NCBI GenBank assembly: GCA_945983355.1
Contig: CAMFSU010000026.1
Location: forward strand, 1 to 64,000
Direction of reading: 5' to 3'
Length of the DNA stretch: 64,000 nucleotides
Source: an uncultured Clostridia bacterium
GTDB lineage: Bacteria > Bacillota > Clostridia > Oscillospirales > Acutalibacteraceae
Shown: positions 27,274 through 37,770 of the stretch, piece by piece
Position numbering within the stretch: the first letter of the stretch is position 1
Layout: each line of letters starts with the position of its first letter
Program-made: the position numbers and the translations under genes
Notes under the pieces: generated by a model
Seen by the model: only the letters and a program-made list of their open reading frames with translations
Told to the model about the DNA's origin: nothing
Databases searched by the model: none

Positions 27274-29455
27274 TATCCTTTAAAAACTTTTGTAAAGCAG
27301 TATAACGAAGTGTCTTTTTGTCGTTTTTAACCATCGCCTGCCAAATACCCTCGTCCCCAACCAAAATAAGCATTTTTTTAGCACGGGTAACTGCGGTGTA
27401 TAAAAGATTTCTGTAAACAAGGCGGGACGGCACTTCGCAAAGCGGAATTATTACATAGTCATATTCACTGCCCTGGCTTTTGTGAACAGTTATAGCGTAT
27501 GCGAGCTCAAGTTGTGACAAATCCTCCGAAAAATAGGTGACAACCCTATCGTCAAACCTAACCTTTAACATATTTGCACGGATATCAATTTCGGTAATAT
27601 AACCAACATCACCGTTAAAAACACCGCTGCCGTATTCGCCATTATCCTTTTTAAACATTATGTCATAGTTGTTTTTAATTTGCATTACCTTATCGCCCTC
27701 GCGGAAATATACACCCTTATATGCCATTTGGTGCTTGTCCCTGCTGTTAGGGTTAAGGTTTGCCTGTAAAACATTGTTAAGGTTAAGAGTTCCCGTTTCC
27801 ATCATACGCGACGGACACAAAACCTGAATATTAGTAAGCGGATTCACCCCATAAGTGTTGGGTAATCTTTCGGTAATAAGCGAAACCACCGTGTCTACCG
27901 CTTGGTATTTATCTGCCCGTTTCATAAAAAAGCAGTCGGTATCAGGGGTGTTAAACTGCGCCTTTTCGCCGTTTATTATTGCGTGGGCGTTGTTAATTAT
28001 CATACTTTTAGATGCCTGTCTAAACACCTTGCGAAGCCGTATTGACGGAAAAATATCCGCCGCTAAAATATCGCTTAAAACATTACCAGCACCAATGCTT
28101 GGCAGCTGGTCGGAATCCCCAACCAAAATTATTCGGCAAGAAAGCCGCAGCGCCTTTAACAAATTATCAAACAAAAGGGTGTCTATCATTGAAGATTCGT
28201 CAACGATAATAACATCACATTCAAGGGGATTTTTTTCGTTTCGGTTAAAAAACGGCTTGTCGTTTTCGCCCCACTCCACCTCAAGCATGCGGTGAATTGT
28301 TTTGGCATCTTTGCCTGTAAGCTCGGTCATACGCTTAGCGGCACGGCCTGTTGGGGCGGCAAGCTCAATATTTAAATTTCGGTTTTCAAAAAGCTTTATT
28401 ATGGCATTAAGTGTGGTGGTTTTACCTGTACCGGGACCGCCTGTAAGCACCAAAATACCACTTTCAAATGCCTCAAAAATTGCACGGCGCTGCAAATCTT
28501 CAAACTTTATACCAAGGTGATTTTCAACATTCTGAATTTCAAGCTCGTCCACAGTAACTGCCGCATTCATAAATCGCTTTACCGAGCATAACCTTGCGGC
28601 AATATGCTCCTCGGCGCTGTGATATTCGGGAATTGACAAAAATTCACGCCCGTCAATAATTTCACTTGAAAGGCGAAAGCAGTCAATAAGCCGCTGACAG
28701 CATTCCTCCACAACATAATCCTTTGCCGACAAAAGCTTAGAGGCAACACCCACAAATTTATCGCGTGGCAGGCAGGTATGCCCATTATATAAATTTTTTC
28801 TTAAAACATATTCTATCCCCGCCGAAACACGAAGCTCGCTATTCATATCAAACTGATAGTCAGCCGCAATTTCTTCGACAAGGTCGAAAGAAAAGTCTAT
28901 CCCCTCTTCACAAAGGGCATAAGGGTTAGCTTTTATTATTTCAATAGCATTTGCCCCGAATTTGCGGTAAATACTAACACATTTGTCGGGGGCAATATTA
29001 TATTTTGAAAGCATCAGCATTATATCCCTAACGCCGTATTGCTTTTTATATTCTTCGTGAATTTGCATGGCTTTATTTAAAGAAATGCCCTTTAAATTAG
29101 CCATATCTTCAGGGTGGTTTTGTATTATATCAAGGGTGTCAGCACCAAATTTTTCAACCAAACGAGTGGCGGTTGTAGGACCGACACCCTTTATTGCGCC
29201 CGAAGAAAGATATCTTAAAATTGCCGCAGAATTTTCGGGCGTTTTTTGGGTGAAGGACTGCACCTTAAACTGTTCACCATAGGTTGCGTGAACAGTGTAC
29301 TCCCCCTCAAGCTCAACCGAATCCCCCTCGTTAATAAAGGGTAATGTACCCACCACCACAATTGGATTATCTTTAGTTTTTAAAAGTGCAACCGTGTATG
29401 CATTGACTTCATTGCGAAAGGTTATTTTTTCAATAATGCCTGAAATTACTTCCAT
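27251..29455 (-). CDS. recD2: RecD2-type ATP-dependent DNA helicase
   Basis: LTGGPGTGKTTTLNAII, VDESSMIDTLL, GDSDQLPSIGAGNVL, AYAITVHKSQGSEYDYVIIPL. Confidence 0.95.
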   Translation of the reverse strand: MEVISGIIEKITFRNEVNAYTVALLKTKDNPIVVVGTLPFINEGDSVELEGEYTVHATYGEQFKVQSFTQKTPENSAAILRYLSSGAIKGVGPTTATRLVEKFGADTLDIIQNHPEDMANLKGISLNKAMQIHEEYKKQYGVRDIMLMLSKYNIAPDKCVSIYRKFGANAIEIIKANPYALCEEGIDFSFDLVEEIAADYQFDMNSELRVSAGIEYVLRKNLYNGHTCLPRDKFVGVASKLLSAKDYVVEECCQRLIDCFRLSSEIIDGREFLSIPEYHSAEEHIAARLCSVKRFMNAAVTVDELEIQNVENHLGIKFEDLQRRAIFEAFESGILVLTGGPGTGKTTTLNAIIKLFENRNLNIELAAPTGRAAKRMTELTGKDAKTIHRMLEVEWGENDKPFFNRNEKNPLECDVIIVDESSMIDTLLFDNLLKALRLSCRIILVGDSDQLPSIGAGNVLSDILAADIFPSIRLRKVFRQASKSMIINNAHAIINGEKAQFNTPDTDCFFMKRADKYQAVDTVVSLITERLPNTYGVNPLTNIQVLCPSRMMETGTLNLNNVLQANLNPNSRDKHQMAYKGVYFREGDKVMQIKNNYDIMFKKDNGEYGSGVFNGDVGYITEIDIRANMLKVRFDDRVVTYFSEDLSQLELAYAITVHKSQGSEYDYVIIPLCEVPSRLVYRNLLYTAVTRAKKMLILVGDEGIWQAMVKNDKKTLRYTALQKFLKDNARETTF

Positions 29456-29456
29456 T

Positions 29457-29765
29457 TTACACTTTCCTTTCGCAATAAATTTTTATACCGTTTATTTTTG
29501 CAAATTTTTCACACTCAAAAAATGTTTTGTGACTTAAATTATACGCCAACGCAGTTATTTCATCGGCATATTTTACACCCAGCCACGAATACTGTTCACA
29601 CACAAATTCCAACTGTTTTAGGGCGGTTTCTTCCTTTAAATTTACAACCACCCTAACATTTGGTTTACCCTTTGGTAAAATAAATTTCAGCTTTAAAATA
29701 TGTAAAAATTCACTTAAACCCAAAAGCGCAAACACAAAAACAACAAAAAGCAATAAAAACTTCAT
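29457..29765 (-). CDS. Small hypothetical protein with N-terminal TM/signal anchor
   Basis: MKFLLLFVVFVFALLGLSEFLHILKLKF...; SD AAGGGGGAG upstream of ATG 29765. Confidence 0.6.
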   Translation of the reverse strand: MKFLLLFVVFVFALLGLSEFLHILKLKFILPKGKPNVRVVVNLKEETALKQLEFVCEQYSWLGVKYADEITALAYNLSHKTFFECEKFAKINGIKIYCERKV

Positions 29766-29824
29766 AAACAACGACTCCCCCTTGCTTTATATTACGCAAG
29801 GGGAAATCTTTTTGTTAAAAGCTA

Positions 29825-31099
29825 TTATTTTTTTGTAATTGTAACGGTTGAAGTATATGTGCCAACAACCCAAACATTTTTATAATCCTTCAAGCTGAAA
29901 ACAGCATCTACTGTGTGCTGACCTTCAAGCTTATTGGATAAATCGATTTTTGCGGTAATTTTATCGGCAGTGATTTTTCTGATTACTGCGCTTGGACCAC
30001 AAATTTTAACATTTTTAATTGAGGTTTGGTTGCTTTTAAGAGCTTTATCCAAACCAACAGTCTTAATTTCGGTTATGGTTAAAACCTTTTCATCATAATT
30101 GTTTGTGTTAATAGTTACCTCAAAGGTTTCAAAATTATCAATAAGGCGAACACCTTCGGGTAATTTTGGTGTTACCGCAAAGGTTTTGTCGGTTAAAGAA
30201 ATAGCCGAAACATCAATAGCCGACAAGATAATTTTATCGGTTTTTTCAATTATTTCGGGCGAACCGATTATATCCACTTTTTCGTGGTCAATAGTGTATT
30301 TGATAGTTGATTTATCAAAACCTTCGGGCAGGTTGGTAAAATCAGCAACAACCGAAACGGTTTTCTTTTTAGAAATCGGCACTTTTACCTTAACATCTTC
30401 AGCATTGAGTGTAATATTTTCAAGCGAGATTTTCTTGCCATCCTCATCTAAAAGCTGGATTTTCGCATCAAAGGTTTCGGTTTTAGATAAAACACGGTTA
30501 ACATCACACACAGCAACTGCCGATGCGATTTGGTTAAGCTTACTTCTTGGGCCCGTAACCTTTAAGACATCCCCTTCAATACCGCTTACAATACCGCTTT
30601 CAGCAATAAGTCCGCTTGTAGCTGATGCACCCTTGGCATCCGCTTTAACGACAAATTCTTTTGTATCAAAATAGTCGAAATCAAGCTTGACGGTCGAGGG
30701 TGAAATACTTAAAACTTCATAATCGGTAGAAGAGCGTGTCACCGCAACATCCAGCTTGTACTGACCGGGTGCATTGACCGAAGCGGCCGAAACATAAACA
30801 GTTACATCCTCAGGTCTAAGAGAGGACACAACATAGCTTGGTCCCCTAACAACCACACTGATTTTTTGTGAAGAAGTATCGCCAACAATATCCATATTAT
30901 TTTCAGCAGCAAATGTGTTTTGCATATTAACATTAAGGGTTAAACCCGAAAAGGTGCGTTCACGCATTGGGTTTTCTTGTGTTACAATTACAAGCCAAAG
31001 CACAAATGCTAAAAATATTGAAAAAGGTATCATAACCTTTTTGTTGTAAAGAAGACCCTTTATTGAAGAGGGTTTAATAGCTGTTATTTTTTTTGACAT
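29825..31099 (-). CDS. YbbR domain-containing protein (CdaR-like)
   Basis: Single N-terminal TM plus repeated YbbR-like beta domains; directly downstream of cdaA. Confidence 0.88.
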   Translation of the reverse strand: MSKKITAIKPSSIKGLLYNKKVMIPFSIFLAFVLWLVIVTQENPMRERTFSGLTLNVNMQNTFAAENNMDIVGDTSSQKISVVVRGPSYVVSSLRPEDVTVYVSAASVNAPGQYKLDVAVTRSSTDYEVLSISPSTVKLDFDYFDTKEFVVKADAKGASATSGLIAESGIVSGIEGDVLKVTGPRSKLNQIASAVAVCDVNRVLSKTETFDAKIQLLDEDGKKISLENITLNAEDVKVKVPISKKKTVSVVADFTNLPEGFDKSTIKYTIDHEKVDIIGSPEIIEKTDKIILSAIDVSAISLTDKTFAVTPKLPEGVRLIDNFETFEVTINTNNYDEKVLTITEIKTVGLDKALKSNQTSIKNVKICGPSAVIRKITADKITAKIDLSNKLEGQHTVDAVFSLKDYKNVWVVGTYTSTVTITKK

Positions 31100-31112
31100 T
31101 TATAAACACCCC

Positions 31113-31994
31113 TTATTCTTTATTCTTCTTAAACAGATTTATGTTTTTAAGTATACCTGTAACGCCCGATTTCTTTTGCTTATTTTCGGTGTTAATAAGT
31201 AATCGGCGAAGCTCTGCTGCGGCAGTAACAGCATTATAATTGCGGGTGATATTGCCACCTACCGCAATTGAAATTGTGCCGGTTTCTTCAGAAACAACCA
31301 AAACAACCGCATCGGAATTTTCGCTCATACCAATAGCCGCCCTGTGGCGAGTACCTAATGATGAGCTGATTAAATCGCTTTGGCTAAGCGGTAAGATACA
31401 TCCTGCGGCATAAATTCTGCCGTCCCTTACAACAACGGCACCGTCGTGAAGGGGGGATTTTGGGAAGAAAATGTTATTAACAACCGAAACCGAAGCGGTA
31501 GCGTCGGTAATTGTGCCTGTATTTATAATTTCGCCAAGCTGTGTTTCGCGTTCAAAAACAATTAAAGCGCCAATCTTCTTTTCCTGCATAAAGCCGGCGG
31601 CTTTACAAATTTTATCAATGCTTTCGGACTGTACGCTTTCGGCCTCGTCAAAAAGCTGACTTGCGCTGAATTTAGTGCGGCCCACCCTTTCGAGAATACG
31701 GCGAAGCTCGGGCTGGAAGATTACAGCGGCGGCGATAATAATAAAATCAATCGCCTTTGAAAGCACCCACTGAATTGTGACCAAATTCCACCATTTTGCC
31801 ACAACGAAAACAATTAGCAAAATAACAAGACCTTTTACAAGCTGACCCGCGCGTGATTCACGCAAAAAGACAATTGCCTGATAAATAACATAGGAAATAA
31901 CCGCAATGTCGATTATATCAGCAATGCCGATGTGCGAAACCGCATAGAACAGCTGGTTAAAAATCATATAAATGGTGTCAAAAAAACCACTCAT
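31113..31994 (-). CDS. cdaA: Diadenylate cyclase CdaA
   Basis: Three TMs, IFQPELRRILERVGR, SPLHDGAVVVRDGRIYAAGCILPLS, LGTRHRAAIGMSE. Confidence 0.95.
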   Translation of the reverse strand: MSGFFDTIYMIFNQLFYAVSHIGIADIIDIAVISYVIYQAIVFLRESRAGQLVKGLVILLIVFVVAKWWNLVTIQWVLSKAIDFIIIAAAVIFQPELRRILERVGRTKFSASQLFDEAESVQSESIDKICKAAGFMQEKKIGALIVFERETQLGEIINTGTITDATASVSVVNNIFFPKSPLHDGAVVVRDGRIYAAGCILPLSQSDLISSSLGTRHRAAIGMSENSDAVVLVVSEETGTISIAVGGNITRNYNAVTAAAELRRLLINTENKQKKSGVTGILKNINLFKKNKE

Positions 31995-32094
31995 CCTTTA
32001 ACATCCCTTCGTGTTATATATAATTATATAATTAAATTTCTACTATTATTTTAACACATAACAAAATATCATTCAATAGTTAAAATAGAATTTC

Positions 32095-33213
32095 TTAAAC
32101 TTTTTTAGCAAGGTTTATAAACGAAATTACCTCATTTTCATTGTTAAAGGCCGAAAAAGAAGCCCTTAATGTGCCAAAATCAGCCGTGCCAAGCATTTTG
32201 TGGGCTGTCGGCGCACAGTGAAGCCCCGCCCTTAAAGCAACCCCGTTTTGTGAAAAAAATTCGTTTGCTTCATCGCTTTTCATACCCCTTACATTAAAGG
32301 GCAAAACAGGTGCATATTTATGCATTTTAGGTGGGGCCGTGTAAAGAATTATTTTGTGGTTTTTTGAAAGCCCGTCATAAAGAATTTTTAAAAGCTTTGT
32401 CTCAAAGTTATAAATTTTTTCCATGCCAATCTTATTTACAAAATCTATTCCCGCCGAAACACCGGCTATTGCAGGCACATTTAAAGTGCCGCTTTCAAGC
32501 ATTTCAGGCAGGGTGTTTGGTTGTACAAATTCAAGTGAAGAGGTTCCCGTTCCACCCTCGATTACTGTGTTTTCTATTGGCTTTGTGCAAATTAAAATGC
32601 CAATTCCCATTGGCGCATAAAGCGATTTATGGGGTGCAGCGCAGAGATAATCAATATGCATTTTTTGCATATTTATGGGCATTATGCCCGCCACCTGTGC
32701 GGCATCAAGGCAGAAAAATATCCCCCTTTTTTTGCAAATTTTGGCAATTTCCTCAAAGGGTAAAATTTGCCCTGTAACATTAGATGCGCCTGTCATTATT
32801 ACAAGCTTCGTGTTCACCTTTAATTTCTTTTCGAAATCAGCCACGGTGTCCTCATCGTTTTCAAAAACCCTTGCCACATCAAAGTTAACCCCTGTTTTAA
32901 CAAGGGGACGCATAACGGCGTTATGTTCAAGGGATGATACAACCGCGTGGTCACCCCTTTTTAAAACGCCCTTTATAACATAGTTTAAAGCGTGTGTACA
33001 GTTTTGTGTGAAAACAACATTTTCAGCTCCCTCGGCACCGAAAAAATCAGCAACCTTTTGCCGTGTTTTATATACCATATCGGCTGCATCCAAGGCGGCT
33101 TTATGACCGCTTCTGCCTGGGTTTGCCGACAAATTTTTAAGCGCATTATTTACCGCATTTATAACCATTTGCGGTTTATGACCGCTTGTGGCGGCATTGT
33201 CAAAATATATCAT
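32095..33213 (-). CDS. Class V aminotransferase / cysteine desulfurase (CsdB-like)
   Basis: MIYFDNAATSGHKPQMV, CLDAAQVAGIMPI, CAAPHKSLYAPMGIG, LRAGLHCAPTAHKMLGT. Start ATG 33213 with AAAGGA SD. Confidence 0.88.
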   Translation of the reverse strand: MIYFDNAATSGHKPQMVINAVNNALKNLSANPGRSGHKAALDAADMVYKTRQKVADFFGAEGAENVVFTQNCTHALNYVIKGVLKRGDHAVVSSLEHNAVMRPLVKTGVNFDVARVFENDEDTVADFEKKLKVNTKLVIMTGASNVTGQILPFEEIAKICKKRGIFFCLDAAQVAGIMPINMQKMHIDYLCAAPHKSLYAPMGIGILICTKPIENTVIEGGTGTSSLEFVQPNTLPEMLESGTLNVPAIAGVSAGIDFVNKIGMEKIYNFETKLLKILYDGLSKNHKIILYTAPPKMHKYAPVLPFNVRGMKSDEANEFFSQNGVALRAGLHCAPTAHKMLGTADFGTLRASFSAFNNENEVISFINLAKKV

Positions 33214-33264
33214 AAAAAAGTTCCTTTCGAAAAAGAGCACCTCTTGCGAGGCGCTCTGTAAAAA

Positions 33265-33483
33265 TTATTGCTCTGCGGTTATTCTTAAAATTTTCACACC
33301 GCCGTTTTTTAAAATTTTTTCTGCTTTTTCGATGTCACCAGTCAAAATAAGGACATATCCGCAGCCCAGAGTGTTATCGCCGGTGATTCTTTCAATCTTA
33401 ACCGTAAAGCCGTTTTTACGCAATAAGTCCCTACCCTTTATAGCATAGGTGACTGTTCCTGTAGCTATTACATATCTTTTCAT
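33265..33483 (-). CDS. DUF3343 domain-containing small protein
   Basis: MKRYVIATGTVTYAIKGRDLLRKNGFTVKIERI...GCGYVLILTGDIEKAEKIL. Confidence 0.82.
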   Translation of the reverse strand: MKRYVIATGTVTYAIKGRDLLRKNGFTVKIERITGDNTLGCGYVLILTGDIEKAEKILKNGGVKILRITAEQ

Positions 33484-33538
33484 TTGATTCACTCCGCTAA
33501 CACATATTATGCGAGAGTGGTAAAAAGGGATATAAATT

Positions 33539-34564
33539 TTACATTTCTTCTTTATAATATTTTATTGTGACAATTAAAATAAGCGGAAATAAAATAAGTC
33601 CCACCCCACCAAAAAGCTTTAACCCTGCAAACATTGAAATAAGGGTGAATAAAGGGTTTATGCCTATTTGCTGTGAAACAATTTTGGGCTCTAAAAAATT
33701 TCTTATAACAAGGGTTATAACATATAATACGCTAATCCCCGCCCCTAAAGCCGGAGCACCCGAAATTATACAGTAAATCGCCCAAGGCACTAAAATTATA
33801 CCCGTTCCCAAAACGGGTAAAATATCAACAAGTGCAATAATAGCAGCGATAATAAATGCATTTTTCACCTTTAAAATTGTCAGCCCTAAAAACATTTCAA
33901 AAAAAGTTATAATCATTAAAATTATATAACCCTTGACAATTTTAAAAACGCTTTGAGTTAAAATGTTTTTAACACGCGAAAGCTTTTCATAAAAATCATT
34001 TTTGCAAAGTGATTTTACAAATCTTGAAAGCCCGTCAAAGTCCTTTGAAATATAGCAGCTTGCCACCAAAGCAACTATACTGCTTAACAAAAATGTCGGC
34101 ACACCCTTTATAGCTTTTTTAACAACATTTGTCAAAAAAGCGGTCAAGGTATTTAAAAAGTTATCCGCAACACCGGTTAATGGAAATGAAAAATCCTCAG
34201 TAAAATAGGCAGAAAAATATTTTTCTGTCTCTTTAAAAAATGCCATCACCTTTTCAAACAAGTCAGGCAAATATTCAATAATACCGCTTGAAGATAAAAT
34301 TATTTTCCAAAAGAAAAAACCAAAAAAGGCGACAAAAACAATATAAATTGCGGCACTTAAAAATACCGCACAAAGCTTTTTTGAAAGCCCTGTTTTATCG
34401 CTTAAAAACCTTGCGGGCTTTTGTGAAACGGCGGCAATAATTATAGAAAACAAAAACGGAAGCATACCGCCAAGCAAAAAACGGCATAAAACCACCGTTA
34501 TGCTCCCAATTGCAAAGATATATAAAAAATTGATTAAAAACCGTTTTTTTGATTCAATTTCCAA
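33539..34564 (-). CDS. AI-2E/YtvI-like permease family protein
   Basis: Multi-TM; PVLGTGIILVPWAIYCIISG and EPKIVSQQIGINPLFTLISMFAGLKLFGGVGLILFPL. Confidence 0.82.
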   Translation of the reverse strand: MEIESKKRFLINFLYIFAIGSITVVLCRFLLGGMLPFLFSIIIAAVSQKPARFLSDKTGLSKKLCAVFLSAAIYIVFVAFFGFFFWKIILSSSGIIEYLPDLFEKVMAFFKETEKYFSAYFTEDFSFPLTGVADNFLNTLTAFLTNVVKKAIKGVPTFLLSSIVALVASCYISKDFDGLSRFVKSLCKNDFYEKLSRVKNILTQSVFKIVKGYIILMIITFFEMFLGLTILKVKNAFIIAAIIALVDILPVLGTGIILVPWAIYCIISGAPALGAGISVLYVITLVIRNFLEPKIVSQQIGINPLFTLISMFAGLKLFGGVGLILFPLILIVTIKYYKEEM

Positions 34565-34659
34565 ATTTTATTCCCCTGAAACAATAAGTTTTATGCAATG
34601 TGATTTCACTTTTACTCTTGATTTTTCGCTTTAGTTATAATATAATTAAAAAAATAATT

Positions 34660-34677
34660 ATATAATGCACATTATAT
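34660..34677. repeat. 18-bp interrupted palindrome upstream of hom
   Basis: ATATAATG-CA-CATTATAT. Confidence 0.6.
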
Positions 34678-34720
34678 GCAAAAATCACACATTTTATGCT
34701 TTTTTGAACGGAGGGTGACA

Positions 34721-35953
34721 ATGATAAATATTGCCATTATGGGACACGGTGTTGTAGGTTCGGGCGTGGCTGAAATTTTAATCAACCATAACGACCGTAT
34801 TAAAAAACGTGTAAAGCAAGATATAAATGTTAAGCACATTCTTGATTTAAGAGATTTTGATGTTGCTTACAGCGATAAGTTCACCAAGGACTTTAACGAC
34901 ATTTTAAATGACGACAGCGTTAGCGTTGTAGCCGAGGTTATGGGCGGTATCACCCCCGCTTATGATTTTGTTAAGGCCTGTCTTTTAAAGGGCAAAAGTG
35001 TTGTTACCTCTAATAAAGAGCTTGTTGCCGCAAAGGGTGCCGAGCTTATAAAAATCGCCAATGAGAAAAATGTAAGCTTTTTATTTGAAGCAAGCGTTGG
35101 CGGCGGTATTCCCGTTTTACGCCCAATTTCAAACTGCCTTGCCGCAAACGAAATTGATGAGATTTGGGGAATATTAAATGGAACAACAAACTACATTTTA
35201 AATAAAATGATAGTGGATAATATGGACTTTGCTTCGGCTTTAAAATTAGCACAGGATTTGGGTTTTGCCGAAAGAAACCCCGCAGCCGATGTTGAAGGTC
35301 ACGATGCTTGCCGCAAGATTTGTATTTTATCGGCCTTGGCTTATGGCAAGCATGTTTATCCCGACCAGGTCAAAACCGAAGGTATTACCGAAATCACACT
35401 TGACGATGTTGAATATGCCGACAATTTCGGTGCGGTAATTAAGCTTATCGGCCATTCTAAAAAGGTTGAAAATGGCAAAATTATTGCATCAGTTCGCCCG
35501 ACATTAGTAAGCCGCAGCCACATTTTAGCCGGCGTAAACGGTGTGTTTAATGCCGTTGTTGTAAACGGCGACCAAACAGGCGAGGTTGCATTTTACGGCA
35601 AGGGTGCAGGTAAAGAGGCTACCGCAAGTGCTGTTGTTGGCGATATTATCGACTGCATTAAAAACCAAAATAATGAAAAATATCTCACTTGGGAAGATGG
35701 CTCTGCCGATTATGTTGACACCCAGTATTCCGAATCTTCTCCCCTTTATATCACATTAAAGGGTGATGATTTTGCCGCACTTAAGGGCGAGTTTTCAAGT
35801 GTATTAAGTGATATTTGCGATTCATATATTATGAACGAATATAAAAACGAAATTGCTTTTATCACAAAGCCCAATAACGAAAGCTTTGTCAAAGATAAGC
35901 TTACTGCATTAAAAACAGTAAACAATCACAAAATTTTGCACACAATGTTCTAA
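34721..35953 (+). CDS. hom: Homoserine dehydrogenase
   Basis: IAIMGHGVVGSGVAEIL, VTSNKELVAAKGAEL, GILNGTTNYILNKM, FAERNPAADVEGHDA; C-terminal ACT-like region. Confidence 0.95.
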   Translation: MINIAIMGHGVVGSGVAEILINHNDRIKKRVKQDINVKHILDLRDFDVAYSDKFTKDFNDILNDDSVSVVAEVMGGITPAYDFVKACLLKGKSVVTSNKELVAAKGAELIKIANEKNVSFLFEASVGGGIPVLRPISNCLAANEIDEIWGILNGTTNYILNKMIVDNMDFASALKLAQDLGFAERNPAADVEGHDACRKICILSALAYGKHVYPDQVKTEGITEITLDDVEYADNFGAVIKLIGHSKKVENGKIIASVRPTLVSRSHILAGVNGVFNAVVVNGDQTGEVAFYGKGAGKEATASAVVGDIIDCIKNQNNEKYLTWEDGSADYVDTQYSESSPLYITLKGDDFAALKGEFSSVLSDICDSYIMNEYKNEIAFITKPNNESFVKDKLTALKTVNNHKILHTMF

Positions 35954-35970
35954 CACGGAGGTTATTTAGA

Positions 35971-37182
35971 ATGTCACTTATAGTTAAAAAGTTCGGCGGT
36001 TCTTCTGTTGCTAACGCCGAAAAGGTGTTTAATGTCGCCAACATTATTATCGAAGATTATAAAAAAGGTAATGATGTTGTAGTTGTTGTATCGGCACAGG
36101 GCGACACAACCGACGACTTAATTGAAAAAGCAAAGGAAATCAATCCCGATGGTGCTTCAAAGCGTGAAATGGATATGCTTTTATCCGCAGGCGAACAAAT
36201 TTCAATTTCGCTTTTGGCAATAGCTATTGAAAAGCTTGGATATCCTGTTACTTCCCTTCTTGGCTGGCAAGCGGGCTTTTTGACCGACAGTCATTACTCT
36301 ATTGCCCGTATTAAAAGGGTTGACAGCGAACGTATCAGAAACGAAATTTCCAAAAAACATATTGTTATTGTTGCGGGCTTCCAAGGCATTAACAAATACG
36401 ACGATATTACCACATTGGGCCGCGGTGGCTCTGATACAAGCGCTGTTGCCATTGCCGCTTCAATGAAGGCCGATTTGTGCCAAATTTATACCGATGTTGA
36501 TGGCGTTTATTCTGCCGACCCGAGAAAAGTTAAGAGCGCAATTAAGATGGATGAAATCAGCTATGACGAAATGTTAGAGCTTGCAACCCTTGGTGCGCAG
36601 GTGCTTAATAACCGTTCAGTAGAAATGGCCAAAAAATATAATGTTGAGTTAGAGGTTCGCTCAAGTCTTGAACCCACCGTTCGCGGAACAATCGTAAAGG
36701 AGATAACAAAAATGGAAAAAACTTTAATTAAAGGCGTTGCCAAGGATAATAATGTTGCAAGTATATCAGTAGTAGGCCTTCAGGACACCCCGGGTGTTGC
36801 ATTTAAAATTTTCAACAAGCTTGCACAGGCAAAAATCAATGTTGATATTATTCTTCAATCGGTTGGCCGTGACGGCACAAAGGACATTACCTTTACCGTT
36901 CCTCAAAGCGATGTTAAAACCGCTGTTGAAGCAGTTGATTCACTAAAAGACAGTCTCAAATTCCAAAAGGTAACCTTTGACGAAAGCGTTACCAAGGTAT
37001 CAATCGTTGGCGCAGGTATGGAATCTAACCCCGGTATTGCATCTAAAATGTTTGAAGCACTTTTTGATGCAGGTATCAACATTCATATGATTTCAACAAG
37101 TGAAATTAAGATTTCCGTTTTAATTGATGAAAAATATGCCGATGCCGCAGTTTCTTGCGTTCACGACAAATTTATCGACTAA
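35971..37182 (+). CDS. lysC: Aspartate kinase
   Basis: IVKKFGGSSVANAEKV, TTLGRGGSDTSAVAIAA, two C-terminal ACT domains. Confidence 0.96.
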   Translation: MSLIVKKFGGSSVANAEKVFNVANIIIEDYKKGNDVVVVVSAQGDTTDDLIEKAKEINPDGASKREMDMLLSAGEQISISLLAIAIEKLGYPVTSLLGWQAGFLTDSHYSIARIKRVDSERIRNEISKKHIVIVAGFQGINKYDDITTLGRGGSDTSAVAIAASMKADLCQIYTDVDGVYSADPRKVKSAIKMDEISYDEMLELATLGAQVLNNRSVEMAKKYNVELEVRSSLEPTVRGTIVKEITKMEKTLIKGVAKDNNVASISVVGLQDTPGVAFKIFNKLAQAKINVDIILQSVGRDGTKDITFTVPQSDVKTAVEAVDSLKDSLKFQKVTFDESVTKVSIVGAGMESNPGIASKMFEALFDAGINIHMISTSEIKISVLIDEKYADAAVSCVHDKFID

Positions 37183-37214
37183 TTTTAAAGTAAATTGTAA
37201 AGGGGAATTTTCCT

Positions 37215-37766
37215 TTGGAAAGAGATGCAGTTTCCGCAGGTGTAAACCCTGTAGGCGGGCTTTTCAGCACTGCTGAGGTAAGAATTTTAATTTGCTATAT
37301 TTTAACAGCTTTGAATGAACCGGTACCGGGTCAGCTTTTAGCCGAAACACTTCATTATGAGGGTATTGCCAACTGCTTTGAGGTTAACGATTCTATTGCC
37401 CATTTAGTTAAAAGCGGTCAGCTTTTACCCGTTGATGAAAAGGATGACACATACATTATCACAAAAAACGGCAAATATGTTGCCGAAACACTTAAAACCA
37501 CCCTTTCTATGACGGTTAAGCAACGCGCTTATGATGCAGCATATAAGATGCTTGCACGCTTTAAAAACGCCAAGGAAACCGATATTAAAATCTCGCGCGA
37601 AGGTAACCGCACCTTTATCACCTGTTCGGTTAAAGACGGTGATGAAACCTTTATGAGCGTTAAGCTTTTGGTGTGTGATGAGGACCACGCGCTTCACATT
37701 AAGGAAAAGTTTTTATTAAACCCAACCGAAATATTTACCGAGCTTGTAGAAAAGCTTTCTAACTAA
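37215..37766 (+). CDS. DUF4364 family protein
   Basis: Winged-helix-like N-terminus STAEVRILICYILTALNEPVPGQLLAETL; TTG start. Confidence 0.72.
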   Translation: MERDAVSAGVNPVGGLFSTAEVRILICYILTALNEPVPGQLLAETLHYEGIANCFEVNDSIAHLVKSGQLLPVDEKDDTYIITKNGKYVAETLKTTLSMTVKQRAYDAAYKMLARFKNAKETDIKISREGNRTFITCSVKDGDETFMSVKLLVCDEDHALHIKEKFLLNPTEIFTELVEKLSN

Positions 37767-37770
37767 AATA

